DNA of 64,000 nt from Cacconaster sp045641345 (GTDB lineage Bacteria; Bacteroidota; Bacteroidia; Bacteroidales; UBA932): assembly GCA_045641345.1 (NCBI GenBank), contig JAZUGR010000031.1, positions 1 to 64,000 of the forward strand, read 5' to 3'. Below, piece by piece: positions 8,606 to 18,850 of the stretch; position 1 is the stretch's first letter; each line of letters begins with the position of its first letter. Position numbers and translations under genes: made by a program. A model generated the notes under the pieces. The model saw only the letters and a program-made list of their open reading frames with translations, was not told the DNA's origin and searched no databases.

Positions 8606-10212
8606 TTGTCGAGAGCCTTGTCCATCTGAGTGTCGCGGCGCAGCATTATTATGCTGGCTGCGGGGGTGTAATGATATTTGATGACTATGTTTTCTTCGAT
8701 AAGGTTGACCAGCTCGTCCTTTTTCATACGGAGCATCGTTTTCTTGTCAACCTTGATCTTCGCTTCAAGAGCCTCTATCTCCGCCTTGTACTCGTCAAAA
8801 AGGTAATCCTTGCGGGCGGCTTTCTTCAGGTCGTCAAGCACGGCCTCCGCACCGCTGCGGGCATCGAAATCCTGTGCGGCGGCATACTCCACGAAGTCTT
8901 CGAATTCGGCATCGGAAAGATGGAATTCCTCCGGAGCGGGGATGGATTTGTGCTTTTTATAATATTCAATCGAATAGTCCCCTATTATTCCGGCATAGAC
9001 CATAGCGATTACAGGACGGCTGTAGACGTGCGCATCGCTCTCTATGTCGGGGGTTATTCCGCCTCCGTCATACACGGTACGTCCCTTTGCCGTCTTGAAC
9101 TGATGCCTCAACGAATCCGGAACATATCCCACACTGCCGTCTTCGTTGCGGTGGCTGTAATCTATGGCCTGAACGCAACGCCCGCTGGGAGTGTAATACT
9201 TGCCTGTGGTTACCTTGACCTTGCCGTCGTAGGGCACCGGAAGGACCGACTGTATGAGACCCTTGCCGAATGTGCGCTTGCCGGCGATGGTTGCCCTGTC
9301 GAGATCCTGAAGGGCCCCCGAAAAGATTTCAGAAGCCGAGGCGCTTGCGCTGTTGACCATAACCAGAATGGGGATTGAAGTGTCCACCGGCTCGGCGTGA
9401 GTGTAGTACTGCTTGTTCATCTGGGGACTGCGGCCGCGTGACGACATCACCAGAGTGCCCTTGGGCACAAACAGCGAAACCATATTCACGGCCTCGTCCA
9501 TAATGCCGCCTCCGTTGTCGCGGAGGTCGATGACAAGCCTCTTCATACCCCGCTCCTTCAACGAGAGGAATGCCGCCTTGAACTCTTCGGCCACCTTGTC
9601 GGTAAATCCGTTGACGGCAATATAGCCGATGGAATCCCTGATAATTCCTGCATATTCGACGCTCGGCACGTGGATGCGCTCCCTGACAGGAGAGATTTCA
9701 ACCGTATCGCGGCTCCTCCCTTTGCATACCTTGAACACCACTTTGGTGTCGGGCTGGCCCTTCATCCGCGAAGAAGCCGAATCGGAGGTTTCGCCTATCA
9801 CCGACTTGCCGTCGATGGCCCATATCTCATCGCCGGGCTCAAGCCCGTATTTCACGGCGGGGGTGTTGGCATAGGGCTCGTAGATTATCACAGGCCCGTC
9901 CACTTTCTTGCGGATCATCGCTCCTATACCGCCATAATTGCCGGTGGTCATCAACTCGAAGCCTTCCTCCTCCGACTCCCTGATATAGTTGGTATAGGGG
10001 TCAAGCGTGGCAAGCATCGCGTCGATACCCTCCGGAATGATTTTGTCAAAATCGACGGTATCCACATAGAGGGCCGCCACATTACGCAACACGGCGTGCT
10101 GGATGTCCAGATTCTTAGCCAGATTGAAGTTGTTGGACTGGGCGGCCGCTCCGATGCCGGAGAGGAGTACAAACGGGGCGATGAGCCCTTTCAACAAAAT
10201 ATTCTTCGTCAT
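8581..10212 (-). CDS. S41 family C-terminal processing peptidase
   Basis: This 543-residue exported serine protease of the Ctp/Prc/Tsp family has a signal peptide (residues 1-24), a PDZ domain at about 95-170 (GGIGAMI..., PAVKYGLEPGDEIWAIDG) and the S41 catalytic core. Ser292 in NSASASASE and Lys317 in RTFGKGLIQ form the Ser/Lys dyad. Their spacing of 25 residues is as in the plant D1 protease. Such enzymes degrade or mature periplasmic proteins from their C-terminus. It is the first gene of a three-gene unit with the lipoprotein and the C10 protease. A TAAATTTG box lies 21 bases upstream of the ATG. Confidence 0.94.
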   Translation of the reverse strand: MTKNILLKGLIAPFVLLSGIGAAAQSNNFNLAKNLDIQHAVLRNVAALYVDTVDFDKIIPEGIDAMLATLDPYTNYIRESEEEGFELMTTGNYGGIGAMIRKKVDGPVIIYEPYANTPAVKYGLEPGDEIWAIDGKSVIGETSDSASSRMKGQPDTKVVFKVCKGRSRDTVEISPVRERIHVPSVEYAGIIRDSIGYIAVNGFTDKVAEEFKAAFLSLKERGMKRLVIDLRDNGGGIMDEAVNMVSLFVPKGTLVMSSRGRSPQMNKQYYTHAEPVDTSIPILVMVNSASASASEIFSGALQDLDRATIAGKRTFGKGLIQSVLPVPYDGKVKVTTGKYYTPSGRCVQAIDYSHRNEDGSVGYVPDSLRHQFKTAKGRTVYDGGGITPDIESDAHVYSRPVIAMVYAGIIGDYSIEYYKKHKSIPAPEEFHLSDAEFEDFVEYAAAQDFDARSGAEAVLDDLKKAARKDYLFDEYKAEIEALEAKIKVDKKTMLRMKKDELVNLIEENIVIKYHYTPAASIIMLRRDTQMDKALDKWMQEENV

Positions 10213-10232
10213 TTCCTTCGTATAATAACCTA

Positions 10233-10240
10233 CAAATTTA
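10233..10240 (-). promoter_or_regulatory. -7 box of the S41/lipoprotein/C10 unit
   Basis: TAAATTTG on the minus strand matches TANNTTTG, about 20 bases before the S41 start codon. No convincing -33 element was found. Confidence 0.5.
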
Positions 10241-10260
10241 CATATTTCTGCGAATTGTCC

Positions 10261-10268
10261 TATCTTTG
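10261..10268 (+). promoter_or_regulatory. -7 box of rdgB-recO
   Basis: TATCTTTG on the plus strand lies 35 bases before the rdgB start, divergent from the S41 promoter. Confidence 0.6.
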
Positions 10269-10303
10269 GGCAAAATCCGGACCATTCACGACAGGTTCAT
10301 ACC

Positions 10304-10897
10304 ATGGAGATAATTTTTGCATCCGCCAACAGGCACAAGATAGAGGAAGCCCGCGAAATCCTCGGCCCTTCCTTCACCATAATCAGCCCGGCAGACCTCG
10401 GATTCCGGGGAGATATTCCGGAAACCCACGAAACCATTCGCGAAAATTCCGAAGAAAAGGCGAGGTTCGTCTGGAATCTTTTCCACAAACCCTGCTTCGC
10501 CGACGACACGGGGCTGGAGGTGGATGCCCTCGGGGGCGAGCCGGGAGTCTATTCGGCCCGTTACGCAGGAGAGCCGAAAGACCCCGCACGCAACGTGGCG
10601 AAACTCCTCTCCAGAATGAAGGATGTCCCCGACGGGAAACGCTCCGCCAGATTCCGCTGCGTGGTAACGTATATCGACCCGCAGGGGCGACTTACGGCAT
10701 TCAACGGCATCTGCGAGGGGAGGATAAACCACGCTCCGGTCATCGAGGGGGGCTTCGGATATGACCCCGTGTTCATCCCGGAGGGTTTCAGCGTAACAAT
10801 GTCGGAAATGACGATGGAGGAGAAAAACGCCATCTCCCACAGGGGGAAGGCAATGGATGCACTTGTATGCCACTTGTCTCAAAATCGAGAGCGATAG
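10304..10897 (+). CDS. rdgB: RdgB/HAM1 non-canonical purine NTP pyrophosphatase
   Basis: This 197-residue house-cleaning enzyme hydrolyses dITP, XTP and similar nucleotides to monophosphates, keeping deaminated bases out of DNA. Family motifs are visible: FASANRHKIEEA at the start, FADDTGLEVDALGGEPGVYSARYAG in the middle, and GGFGYDPVFIPEG and SHRGKA at the end. The ATG at 10304 matches the family start. It overlaps recO by 31 bases, so the two are likely co-expressed. Confidence 0.95.
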   Translation: MEIIFASANRHKIEEAREILGPSFTIISPADLGFRGDIPETHETIRENSEEKARFVWNLFHKPCFADDTGLEVDALGGEPGVYSARYAGEPKDPARNVAKLLSRMKDVPDGKRSARFRCVVTYIDPQGRLTAFNGICEGRINHAPVIEGGFGYDPVFIPEGFSVTMSEMTMEEKNAISHRGKAMDALVCHLSQNRER

Positions 10898-11604
10898 TGC
10901 TCCATACCACCCGTCAGGGCGACAACGCCCTGGTCGTAAACGTCCTTGACGAAAATCTCGGGCGCTGTTCCCTGTTCCTGCGCGGAGTGGGCAGAAAAAG
11001 CGGAAGGACAACGGCGGCATTCCACAGCCTCAACGTCCTTGACATCGTCACCGTCACCATCCCGCAGAGCAGCATGCCATTGCTCAAGGAGTTCACCCCG
11101 GTCCTCCCCCTCGACTCCCTGCGGAGCGACATCCGCAAAAGTTCGATTGCCATCTTTATCTGCGAAGTCCTTTTCAGGGTCCTGCGAAGCGGCGACGGGG
11201 ATGAGAGTCTGCTGGGCTTCCTTCAGGATTGTGCGGTGGAGTTGAACGGAGCCCGTGGGAATACGGCCAACTTCCACCTCTGGTGGCTTGCGGCCTTCTG
11301 CTGCAGGATGGGATTCAGACCCGAAGACAATTATTCGCCGAGCGCCGCCCCGCTGTTCGACATTGCCTCAGCCCGGTTTGTCCGCAATGCGGCCGGCGGG
11401 GGGAATCCCGGTATCTTTCCTCCGGAAGATTCAATCCTCCTGCACCGGATGCTGACATCCACTCTCGAGGAGGCGCTCGAAATCCCGCTCCCCTCTGCCG
11501 GAAGGCAATCTTTTGCAAGGCACCTTCTGGCATTTCTCTCGCACCATCTGGGGCAGAGCCTCAACATCCGTTCGCTCGACGTGCTTCACGCCGTATTCAA
11601 CTGA
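10867..11604 (+). CDS. recO: DNA repair protein RecO
   Basis: RecO works with RecR and RecF to load RecA on gapped DNA. The 245-residue product shows the N-terminal OB-fold (SRAIVLHTTRQGDNALVVNV, GRCSLFLRGVGRKSG) and the helical C-terminal region. The short signature fits the Bacteroidota form, which lacks a clear zinc finger. The start ATG at 10867 lies within the end of rdgB (31-base overlap). The gene ends 14 bases before the convergent dnaE stop. Confidence 0.88.
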   Translation: MPLVSKSRAIVLHTTRQGDNALVVNVLDENLGRCSLFLRGVGRKSGRTTAAFHSLNVLDIVTVTIPQSSMPLLKEFTPVLPLDSLRSDIRKSSIAIFICEVLFRVLRSGDGDESLLGFLQDCAVELNGARGNTANFHLWWLAAFCCRMGFRPEDNYSPSAAPLFDIASARFVRNAAGGGNPGIFPPEDSILLHRMLTSTLEEALEIPLPSAGRQSFARHLLAFLSHHLGQSLNIRSLDVLHAVFN

Positions 11605-11618
11605 AAAGCCGCAAAGCT

Positions 11619-14600
11619 TCACGCGAACCACTTGTCGGCAGGCTTGAGCACTATCTTGTGGGGGATGCCCATCGAATCCAGGGCATCAAGCAGTTCGTAT
11701 GACGGGGAAACCAGATACTTCTTCGAGAACATGGTCACCGTATCGGGCTCGCTTTCGTAGGAGTATTTGACATCGACAAACACCCTGGCCTTGCCTTTGT
11801 GCGACTTGAGAATTTTCAGAAGCTGCTTGCGGAACGCCTCGTCGCTCCTGCCAAGGGGAAACGCGATATGCACCTCCGACACATATTCGTCCCTGGTGTT
11901 GGCAAGCAGAGCCATATTCTGAATCTTGACGGCATACACTTCGGGGGCACCGTCGGCATCCTCCTTCCTGCGATATTTCAGGGAAGTGCTGCACCTTATC
12001 AGCACTGGGGTATGCAGGGTGGTGTATTTCATGAAATTTTCGTAATCCTTCCCATAGAGGCGGAACGTATAGCTGCCCGTATAGTCCTCTATGGTAAACG
12101 AAATCATAGGCTTGCCGGTGGATCTGGTATAACCGCTCTCGCTCTGGACCACAAGACCAGCCACGGTGAATATTTTGTTCTGTACCGACCTGTCGCTGTC
12201 GAGAAGCGATTCCACCTCGTTCAGACGGGCCAGCGTGGCGTTGGTGAAGTTGTCCATCTCGAACTTGAACCTGTCGAGAGGGTGGCTGGAGATATACATC
12301 CCCACAAGGTCCTTTTCCCTCTTGAGCATTTCGATTTCATCGTACTCTTCGGCAACGGGAATCTCCGGACGGACGGGCTTGAGTTCCTCCACCGCACCGA
12401 AAAGATTCGAAGACCCCGAGATGCTGTCGTTCTGGAACTGATAGGCGTAGTGAAGCAGGCTGTCGAGGAACTGTCCGTCCTTGCCGGAAGGGAGGAAGAA
12501 TGCCGCACGGGAAACACCGCAGCAACTGTCGAACGCCCCGGAATAAATCAGGTTCTCCATCATCTTGCGGTTGACTACCCTCACAGGCACCCTTTCCACG
12601 AAATCGAACACGTCGCGGAACGGCCCGCCCTTGGCGCGCTCTTTGGTCAACTCTTCGATGACGTTCGTACCCACGCCCTTTATTCCCGCCATACCGAAGC
12701 GGATATTGCCTTCGGCGTTAACCGTAAAGGCCGTGTCGCTTTCGTTTATGTCGGGGCTGAGCACCTTTATCCCGCTGCGGCGGCAATCGTCCATCAACTT
12801 GACAATCTCGTCCATGTTGCCGAGATTGCAGCTCAGGTTGGCGGCGAGGAACTCCGCCGGATAATGACATTTAAGCCATCCGGTCTGATAACTTACCCAG
12901 GCATAGCAGGTGGCGTGCGACTTGTTGAACGCATACTGGGCGAACTTCTCCCAGTCCTTCCATATCTTGTCGAGCTTCTTTTCGGGATGGCCGTTGGCCT
13001 GCCCGCCCTCCATAAACTTGTCCTTCAAAGAGTTCAGAATATCTATCTGCTTCTTTCCCATTGCCTTGCGAAGCTTGTCGGCCTCGCCTTTGGTAAAGCC
13101 CGCAAGTTTCTGCGAAAGAAGCATCACCTGCTCCTGATAGACGGTGACGCCGTATGTATCCTGAAGGAATTCCTCCATTTCGGGGAGGTCGTATTCTATC
13201 TGCTTGAGCCCCTGCTTGCGGTCCACGAAGTCGGGGATGTAGTCCATAGGCCCCGGGCGGTAGAGGGCGTTCATCGCAATCAGGTCCTCGAACCGGGTGG
13301 GATGCAGCTTCTGAAGCCAGGTCTTCATTCCGGGCGATTCGAACTGGAACACGGCGGTCGTATCGCCGCGCCCATACAGCTCATAGGTCGGACCGTCATC
13401 TATCGGAATCGCTTCGATGTCGATGTCGACACCCTTCGTTTTCTTTATCAGATCAAGCGTGGCGTGAATTATCGAAAGGGTGTTGAGCCCGAGAAAGTCC
13501 ATCTTGAGCATCCCCACGTCTTCGATGTAGTGACCGTCGTACTGTGACGTCCACACGTCTTCACCCGAATTGGGGTCCTTGGAGAGGCAGATGGGAATAT
13601 AATCCATCAGATTGCCACGGCCTATGATGGTGGCACAGGCATGCTGCCCCACCTGACGCACACTACCCTCCAGCTGCCCGGCATACTTCAGGACCTCACG
13701 GTTGATTTCGGTGCCGTTTTCCAGCTCGTTCTTGAAATCCGGAACAAGACGGTAACAGTTGCCGAGCGTGATTTTCACGTCCCTGTCCTCCATCCCCTTC
13801 TGGAATGTCTTTTTGACGGATATCTTCTGCCCCTCATTCTGCGGATCATCGACCTCCACATCCTTGACAAACGACTTGAAGCCGGGTTTGAGAGTATCCA
13901 GCTTGGGGTTGAAGGGATATTCGGCTTCCACCCTTTCGCTAAGATGTTCGGGCACCATTTTGGTGAGCCTGGTGGATTCGTCTATCGTGACGTGGCTTAT
14001 GCGTGCCACGTCCTTTATGGAACTTTTGGCTGCCAGCGTGCCGAAGGTTATGACGCGTGAAACGTGGTCCTTGCCATATTTCTTCTCCACATAATCGTGG
14101 GCAGCGGCCAGATTCTCGAAGTCCACGTCGATATCGGGCATACTTATGCGGTCGGGGTTGAGAAAGCGCTCGAACAGGAGATTGTATTTGAGCGGGTCGA
14201 GATTCGTAATCTTAAGGCAATATGCAACCACAGCCCCGGCAGCACTGCCTCGGCCCGGCCCGACGAGATACCCCTGCGAGCGCATAGCCGCAATGTAGTC
14301 CTGCACTATCAGGAAATAGTCGGGGAATCCCATTCTGGAAATGGTCTTGAGCTCGAAATCGATTCTTTCGGCCTGCTCCACGCTGAGCTGCTGACCATAT
14401 CTCTCCTTTGCACCCAGGTAGGTGAGGTGGCACAGATATGCCACGCTCCGGCAGAACTCGTCACCGCGATAGTTCCCCTTCTTGTCGTTGCGTCCGGCAT
14501 CGATCACGTCCTTGTACTTTTCAAGCTGGGCCGGCATATCTGCCATAAAGGCGGGATCTATCTCGAAACGGGGCAGTACCGGGTCGCGGTCGATCTTGTA

Positions 14601-15491
14601 AACCTCCACCTTGGAGGCAATCTCGAGCGTATTTGCCACAACCTCGGGATGGTCGGGGAAAAGCGAAAGCATCTCATCTTCGCTCTTGAGGTATTCCTGC
14701 TGGGTATAGTAGAGACGGTCGGGATCGTCGATGTCGGCATTTGTTGTGAGGCATATCAGACGGTCGTGAGAGGGACCGTCCTCCTTTTCGACGAAATGAA
14801 CGTCGTTGGTGGCCACCACCTTCACGCCGAACTTCTCGGAAAGGCGGAATATCTCTCCGTTAACCCCGGTCTGCTGCTGCCATACTTCGTTGATCTCCGC
14901 CATCACTTTGTCGGGAAGACCCTGGCGCTCCGTTTTATGGAGCATCACTTCGAAGTAGTAGTCATCTCCGAAAAGCTCCTTGTGCCACTTCACCGCGGCC
15001 TCGACCTCCGCCATATCGCCCGCCATAATCTTCTTGGGAATCTCTCCCGCAAGGCAGGCGGAACAGCAGATGAGGTTTTCGTGGTACCTGGCCACCACAT
15101 CGTGCGACACCCTCGGCTTGTCGTAGTACTTGCCCTCGATATGCCCCGTGGAGACGATTTTCATCAGATTCCTGTAGCCATCGTAATTCTTGGCCAGAAG
15201 GGTGAGGTGGTAATAGCCCCTGTGCTCCTTGTCCTTGAGGGTGTGGTCGTATTTGGAGACATATATCTCACATCCTATTATGGGCTTGACTATCGGAGCC
15301 CCGGAAGCGTCGAGATTCTTTTTGTCATAGGCATACTTGAAAAACTCCTTTACGCCATACATATTGCCGTGGTCGGTTATGGCCAGGGCAGGCATTCCGA
15401 GCTCACGTGCGCGCTCGAACAGCTTCTTGATGGATGAAAGTCCGTCAAGAATGGAATACTGGGTGTGGACGTGGAGGTGTACGAACGCCAT
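11619..15491 (-). CDS. dnaE: DNA polymerase III subunit alpha
   Basis: This is the 1290-residue replicative polymerase catalytic subunit of the DnaE1 type. The N-terminal PHP domain begins HLHVHTQYSILDG and continues with TDHGNMYG. The catalytic aspartates are in PDIDVDFE and the C-family polymerase palm/fingers region contains GPGRGSAAGAVVAYCLKIT. The C-terminus holds helix-hairpin-helix and OB-fold regions. Length and order are normal. It starts one base after the gpmI stop, so the two are read on one transcript. The start is the ATG at 15491 (MAFVHLHVHT). Confidence 0.98.
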   Translation of the reverse strand: MAFVHLHVHTQYSILDGLSSIKKLFERARELGMPALAITDHGNMYGVKEFFKYAYDKKNLDASGAPIVKPIIGCEIYVSKYDHTLKDKEHRGYYHLTLLAKNYDGYRNLMKIVSTGHIEGKYYDKPRVSHDVVARYHENLICCSACLAGEIPKKIMAGDMAEVEAAVKWHKELFGDDYYFEVMLHKTERQGLPDKVMAEINEVWQQQTGVNGEIFRLSEKFGVKVVATNDVHFVEKEDGPSHDRLICLTTNADIDDPDRLYYTQQEYLKSEDEMLSLFPDHPEVVANTLEIASKVEVYKIDRDPVLPRFEIDPAFMADMPAQLEKYKDVIDAGRNDKKGNYRGDEFCRSVAYLCHLTYLGAKERYGQQLSVEQAERIDFELKTISRMGFPDYFLIVQDYIAAMRSQGYLVGPGRGSAAGAVVAYCLKITNLDPLKYNLLFERFLNPDRISMPDIDVDFENLAAAHDYVEKKYGKDHVSRVITFGTLAAKSSIKDVARISHVTIDESTRLTKMVPEHLSERVEAEYPFNPKLDTLKPGFKSFVKDVEVDDPQNEGQKISVKKTFQKGMEDRDVKITLGNCYRLVPDFKNELENGTEINREVLKYAGQLEGSVRQVGQHACATIIGRGNLMDYIPICLSKDPNSGEDVWTSQYDGHYIEDVGMLKMDFLGLNTLSIIHATLDLIKKTKGVDIDIEAIPIDDGPTYELYGRGDTTAVFQFESPGMKTWLQKLHPTRFEDLIAMNALYRPGPMDYIPDFVDRKQGLKQIEYDLPEMEEFLQDTYGVTVYQEQVMLLSQKLAGFTKGEADKLRKAMGKKQIDILNSLKDKFMEGGQANGHPEKKLDKIWKDWEKFAQYAFNKSHATCYAWVSYQTGWLKCHYPAEFLAANLSCNLGNMDEIVKLMDDCRRSGIKVLSPDINESDTAFTVNAEGNIRFGMAGIKGVGTNVIEELTKERAKGGPFRDVFDFVERVPVRVVNRKMMENLIYSGAFDSCCGVSRAAFFLPSGKDGQFLDSLLHYAYQFQNDSISGSSNLFGAVEELKPVRPEIPVAEEYDEIEMLKREKDLVGMYISSHPLDRFKFEMDNFTNATLARLNEVESLLDSDRSVQNKIFTVAGLVVQSESGYTRSTGKPMISFTIEDYTGSYTFRLYGKDYENFMKYTTLHTPVLIRCSTSLKYRRKEDADGAPEVYAVKIQNMALLANTRDEYVSEVHIAFPLGRSDEAFRKQLLKILKSHKGKARVFVDVKYSYESEPDTVTMFSKKYLVSPSYELLDALDSMGIPHKIVLKPADKWFA

Positions 15492-15492
15492 A

Positions 15493-17016
15493 TCAGTGCT
15501 TTATCAGAGATTTTCCCGTCATCGCCGCAGGCCGGGGTATGCCCATCAGTTCGAGGATGGTGGGTGCAATATCGCAGAGGCGTCCGTCTTCGAGAGCCTT
15601 TACGTCATCGTCCACTACTATGAACTGTACCTTGTTGAGGGAGTGGGCCGTATTGGGAGTTCCGTCTTCGTTCACGGCGTGGTCGGCATTGCCGTGGTCG
15701 GCGGTGATGATAACGGAATAGCCCGCTTTCCGCGCCTCGCGCACAAGCTCACCTGTTGCGGAATCGATATATTTCACAGCCTTGACTATGGCGTCATACA
15801 CTCCGGTATGGCCCACCATATCGCCGTTGGCGAAATTGAGTATTATCAAATCGTGCCTGCCCGTTGCGATATCTGCCGCAAGGGCCTCCTTTACCTGTGG
15901 CGCGCTCATTTCGGGCTGCAGGTCGTAGGTTGCAACCTTGGGGGAGTTTATCAGAATGCGGTCTTCATTCCCGAAGGGAGCCTCGCGCCCTCCGTTGAAG
16001 AAGAAAGTGACGTGTGCGTATTTTTCGGTCTCGGCAATGCGGAGCTGGGTGCGCCCGGCCTTCGAGACAACCTCTCCAAGCGTTTCCTGTACGTTCTCCT
16101 TGGGGAAGAGGATATGCAGCCCCTTGAATGAGTCGTCGTAGGGGGTAAGGCAGCAGTAATAGAGAGGGATGGTGTGCATCCCCTCCCCGGGCATATCCTG
16201 CTGCGTGAGAGCGGCGGTTATCTCGCGGGCCCTGTCGTTGCGGAAGTTGAAGAAGATTACGGCATCTCCCTCCTCTATGCGTGCCAGAGGTGCTCCGGAT
16301 GCATCCGTGATGCATACAGGCTTGATGAATTCATCCGTCACCCCTGCGTCGTATGATGCCTGGATGGCCTCGACGGCGGAGGTGAATTCCGCACCCTTGC
16401 CGCTGACCATCAGGTCGTATCCCTCTCTCACCCTCTCCCATCTCTTGTCGCGGTCCATCGTGTAGAAGCGGCCGCAGAGGGATGCAATCTTTCCGGTGGT
16501 TGCAGCCATCCTCTCCTCGAGTTCTTCAATGAAACCCTTTCCGCTCCTGGGGTCGGTGTCACGCCCGTCCATAAGACAGTGCACGAAGACATCCTTCAGC
16601 CCCGCCTTCTTCGCTTCTGCGAGGAATTCGTAGAGATGGTTGAGGGAGCTGTGCACCCCGCCGTGGGAGCAGAGACCTATGAAGTGGAGCTTCTTCCCGC
16701 TCCGGGCCACATAGTCGTATGCCGCCCTTATCTCCTTGTTCTCAAGAAATGCGTGGGCCCGGCAGGCCTTGTTTATCTTCACGAGGTCCTGATATACCAC
16801 GCGGCCTCCGCCGATGTTGAGGTGGCCCACCTCGGAGTTGCCCATCTGCCCGTCGGGAAGACCCACATCCTCTCCGCAGGCAGAAAGATGTGAATGGGGA
16901 TATGCGGCGCGCAATGCGTCTATTTCGGGTTGTCCGGCCGTATAAATGGCATTGGAACTGTCGGCAGCCCCCTCGCCCCAGCCGTCCAGAATCATAAGCA
17001 GGACCTTCTTGTTCAT
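15493..17016 (-). CDS. gpmI: 2,3-bisphosphoglycerate-independent phosphoglycerate mutase
   Basis: This cytosolic Mn2+-dependent glycolytic enzyme interconverts 3- and 2-phosphoglycerate. The 507 residues match the family length. The N-terminus LMILDGWGEG, the phosphorylated serine in QMGNSEVGHLNIG and the metal site TADHGNADHAV are all intact. A TAAATTTG box ends about 8 bases before the ATG, predicting a very short leader. dnaE follows directly. Confidence 0.97.
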   Translation of the reverse strand: MNKKVLLMILDGWGEGAADSSNAIYTAGQPEIDALRAAYPHSHLSACGEDVGLPDGQMGNSEVGHLNIGGGRVVYQDLVKINKACRAHAFLENKEIRAAYDYVARSGKKLHFIGLCSHGGVHSSLNHLYEFLAEAKKAGLKDVFVHCLMDGRDTDPRSGKGFIEELEERMAATTGKIASLCGRFYTMDRDKRWERVREGYDLMVSGKGAEFTSAVEAIQASYDAGVTDEFIKPVCITDASGAPLARIEEGDAVIFFNFRNDRAREITAALTQQDMPGEGMHTIPLYYCCLTPYDDSFKGLHILFPKENVQETLGEVVSKAGRTQLRIAETEKYAHVTFFFNGGREAPFGNEDRILINSPKVATYDLQPEMSAPQVKEALAADIATGRHDLIILNFANGDMVGHTGVYDAIVKAVKYIDSATGELVREARKAGYSVIITADHGNADHAVNEDGTPNTAHSLNKVQFIVVDDDVKALEDGRLCDIAPTILELMGIPRPAAMTGKSLIKH

Positions 17017-17023
17017 AACATGG

Positions 17024-17031
17024 CAAATTTA
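17024..17031 (-). promoter_or_regulatory. -7 box of gpmI-dnaE
   Basis: TAAATTTG on the minus strand lies 8 bases from the gpmI start codon, again pointing to a nearly leaderless mRNA. Confidence 0.45.
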
Positions 17032-17060
17032 CTAAAAATTCCGTCAGCCCCTGACAATTG

Positions 17061-18815
17061 TCAGTTCTTTCCCAGATTCGGTGTGGTCATTGATTTGCGG
17101 GCATTGAAATAATCGAGGAACACCGGCTGGAGAATATCCGTGCGCTCCTTTCTTGGATTGCTTACCACTTCCATCGTACCGTCACGTTCCACTACCATCG
17201 TCCTACGCTCCTTACTGTCATATTTGTCCCATCCCGGATTGCCCGTCTTTGCGAATCGGATGAAAGCCTTGCTCCATGATTCGCACAGGTTTTTCAGTTC
17301 CGGATTGAAAGTGGGATGAGTCTGGTTGTTGAACGCATAGATAACGTCAGAAGCGTGGCAGGAGCCGATAAACGGACATTGGCTCTTTACGGCATATACG
17401 TAATGCGGCACACCGAAATAGTACATGTATGTATTGTTCCCGTTCCCCGAATGAAGGTCTGCCGTACAGATCGATCCCTGGCGGAAGAACATTTCTGAAA
17501 GCAGGTCCGTCTTCCTCCAGATCTTCGGGTCGGGTTCGTAGGCAAACACTTCATCCATGTCACCCGGGCATTTCGCGATATATTCCTCCACTGCCTCCTT
17601 CACGCTCCCTCCACAGGTTCCCATATTGGTAATGGCAAGGTCGCAATACGCATTCCAATAGCCCAGATTCTCATCCGGATACTTGCTTTTATATTGGGGA
17701 TTCATGATAGGAACGTTCATTTCAAGGAAAGTGAAATAGTTCATTTCGTCAAAGTCGGTGCCCACCATCAAGTCGACACCAGCGCCGGCGCCATTCTTCA
17801 GAGCTTCGAACGGATTGGGAAGAACGGCATCCGGACCGTCATCATAGACAGGGAATGATACCAGTGCGCCGAGAGTCCCACCCGAGAGCATGCCTCCATA
17901 TGCGACCGGAGCCTCCAACGCATTCATCAGTTCCTCCTTTGTAAGTCCCTTGAGTCCGGCGAGGTCTGTTTTGCCGGTGACTTCCATCAGGCGTTTTGCC
18001 ATATTGAGCGCCTTCCCGTCGTCCGTACTGTTGACGGCGGCAATGCGCGGGACGGTAAGGCTGCTTTCACCCGACATCATTATGGCCCGTTTGAACAAAC
18101 CCTTCGAGCCCGGCATAACCATATGGCAGGCTACGCTGCCGCCACCGGCCGACTCTCCGAATATGGTTATGTCGTCCGGGTTGCCTCCGAACCGTGCGAT
18201 GTTGCGCTTCACCCACTTCAAGGCCATCTGCTGGTCGAGAATGCCGAGAAGCCCCGCATTCTTGTATTCGTCGGTATAGCCAGGAACGTTGTCAAGGGGC
18301 ATGAAACCCATTATCCCCACACGGTAATTTGTCGTCACCACAATGATGTCGGGGTCGGAGGCGGCAAGATATTGCCCGTCATACATCGGATCTACGGTAC
18401 CGCCAAGAGCAAAAGCCCCTCCGTGGATATAGAACATCACCGTCTTCTTTGCGGACGGATCGAAATTCTTCGTCCAGATATTCAGGGTAAGACAATCTTC
18501 GTCCTTATCCTTGGAAGAAGCCGCCGGCTCGCTTCCGGAAGCATCCCCTGCCTGAATGGCAACATGCCCGAATTCCTTGCAGATTATTTCAGCATCCGAC
18601 TCGGGCGCCTCAACCGGGTCTTTCCACCGATATTCGCCCACCGGAGGCACGGCAAACGGTATCCCCTTGAATATTGCCATATCACCTTCGGTGTATCCCA
18701 CCATCCTGCCGTTGTGGCAGGCAATGGTCAGGGAATTGTCGTTCTTCACGCAGCCGGTCAACAATGCCATTGCGGCCGAAAACCATAAAATAATCTTTTT
18801 CATATCCGTTGTCAT
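17061..18815 (-). CDS. type B carboxylesterase, lipoprotein
   Basis: This 584-residue alpha/beta-hydrolase of the cholinesterase/para-nitrobenzyl esterase family carries a lipoprotein signal with lipobox LLTGC (Cys22). Family motifs are DEDCLTLNIWTKN, the oxyanion hole YIHGGAF, and the nucleophile Ser222 in IFGESAGGGSVACHM. It is expected to hydrolyse carboxylic esters in the periplasm or on the surface; the substrate is unknown. I kept the first ATG (18815) because A-rich sequence precedes it. A second ATG (18803, MKKIILW) would also give a good lipoprotein signal. It is transcribed in the same direction as the amidohydrolase upstream, with 131 bases between them. Confidence 0.9.
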   Translation of the reverse strand: MTTDMKKIILWFSAAMALLTGCVKNDNSLTIACHNGRMVGYTEGDMAIFKGIPFAVPPVGEYRWKDPVEAPESDAEIICKEFGHVAIQAGDASGSEPAASSKDKDEDCLTLNIWTKNFDPSAKKTVMFYIHGGAFALGGTVDPMYDGQYLAASDPDIIVVTTNYRVGIMGFMPLDNVPGYTDEYKNAGLLGILDQQMALKWVKRNIARFGGNPDDITIFGESAGGGSVACHMVMPGSKGLFKRAIMMSGESSLTVPRIAAVNSTDDGKALNMAKRLMEVTGKTDLAGLKGLTKEELMNALEAPVAYGGMLSGGTLGALVSFPVYDDGPDAVLPNPFEALKNGAGAGVDLMVGTDFDEMNYFTFLEMNVPIMNPQYKSKYPDENLGYWNAYCDLAITNMGTCGGSVKEAVEEYIAKCPGDMDEVFAYEPDPKIWRKTDLLSEMFFRQGSICTADLHSGNGNNTYMYYFGVPHYVYAVKSQCPFIGSCHASDVIYAFNNQTHPTFNPELKNLCESWSKAFIRFAKTGNPGWDKYDSKERRTMVVERDGTMEVVSNPRKERTDILQPVFLDYFNARKSMTTPNLGKN

Positions 18816-18842
18816 TAATTATTGCAAGTCTGTCTTCGCAGG

Positions 18843-18850
18843 CAAAACTA
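18843..18850 (-). promoter_or_regulatory. -7 box of the carboxylesterase gene
   Basis: TAGTTTTG on the minus strand fits TANNTTTG, about 27 bases upstream of the ATG at 18815. Confidence 0.45.
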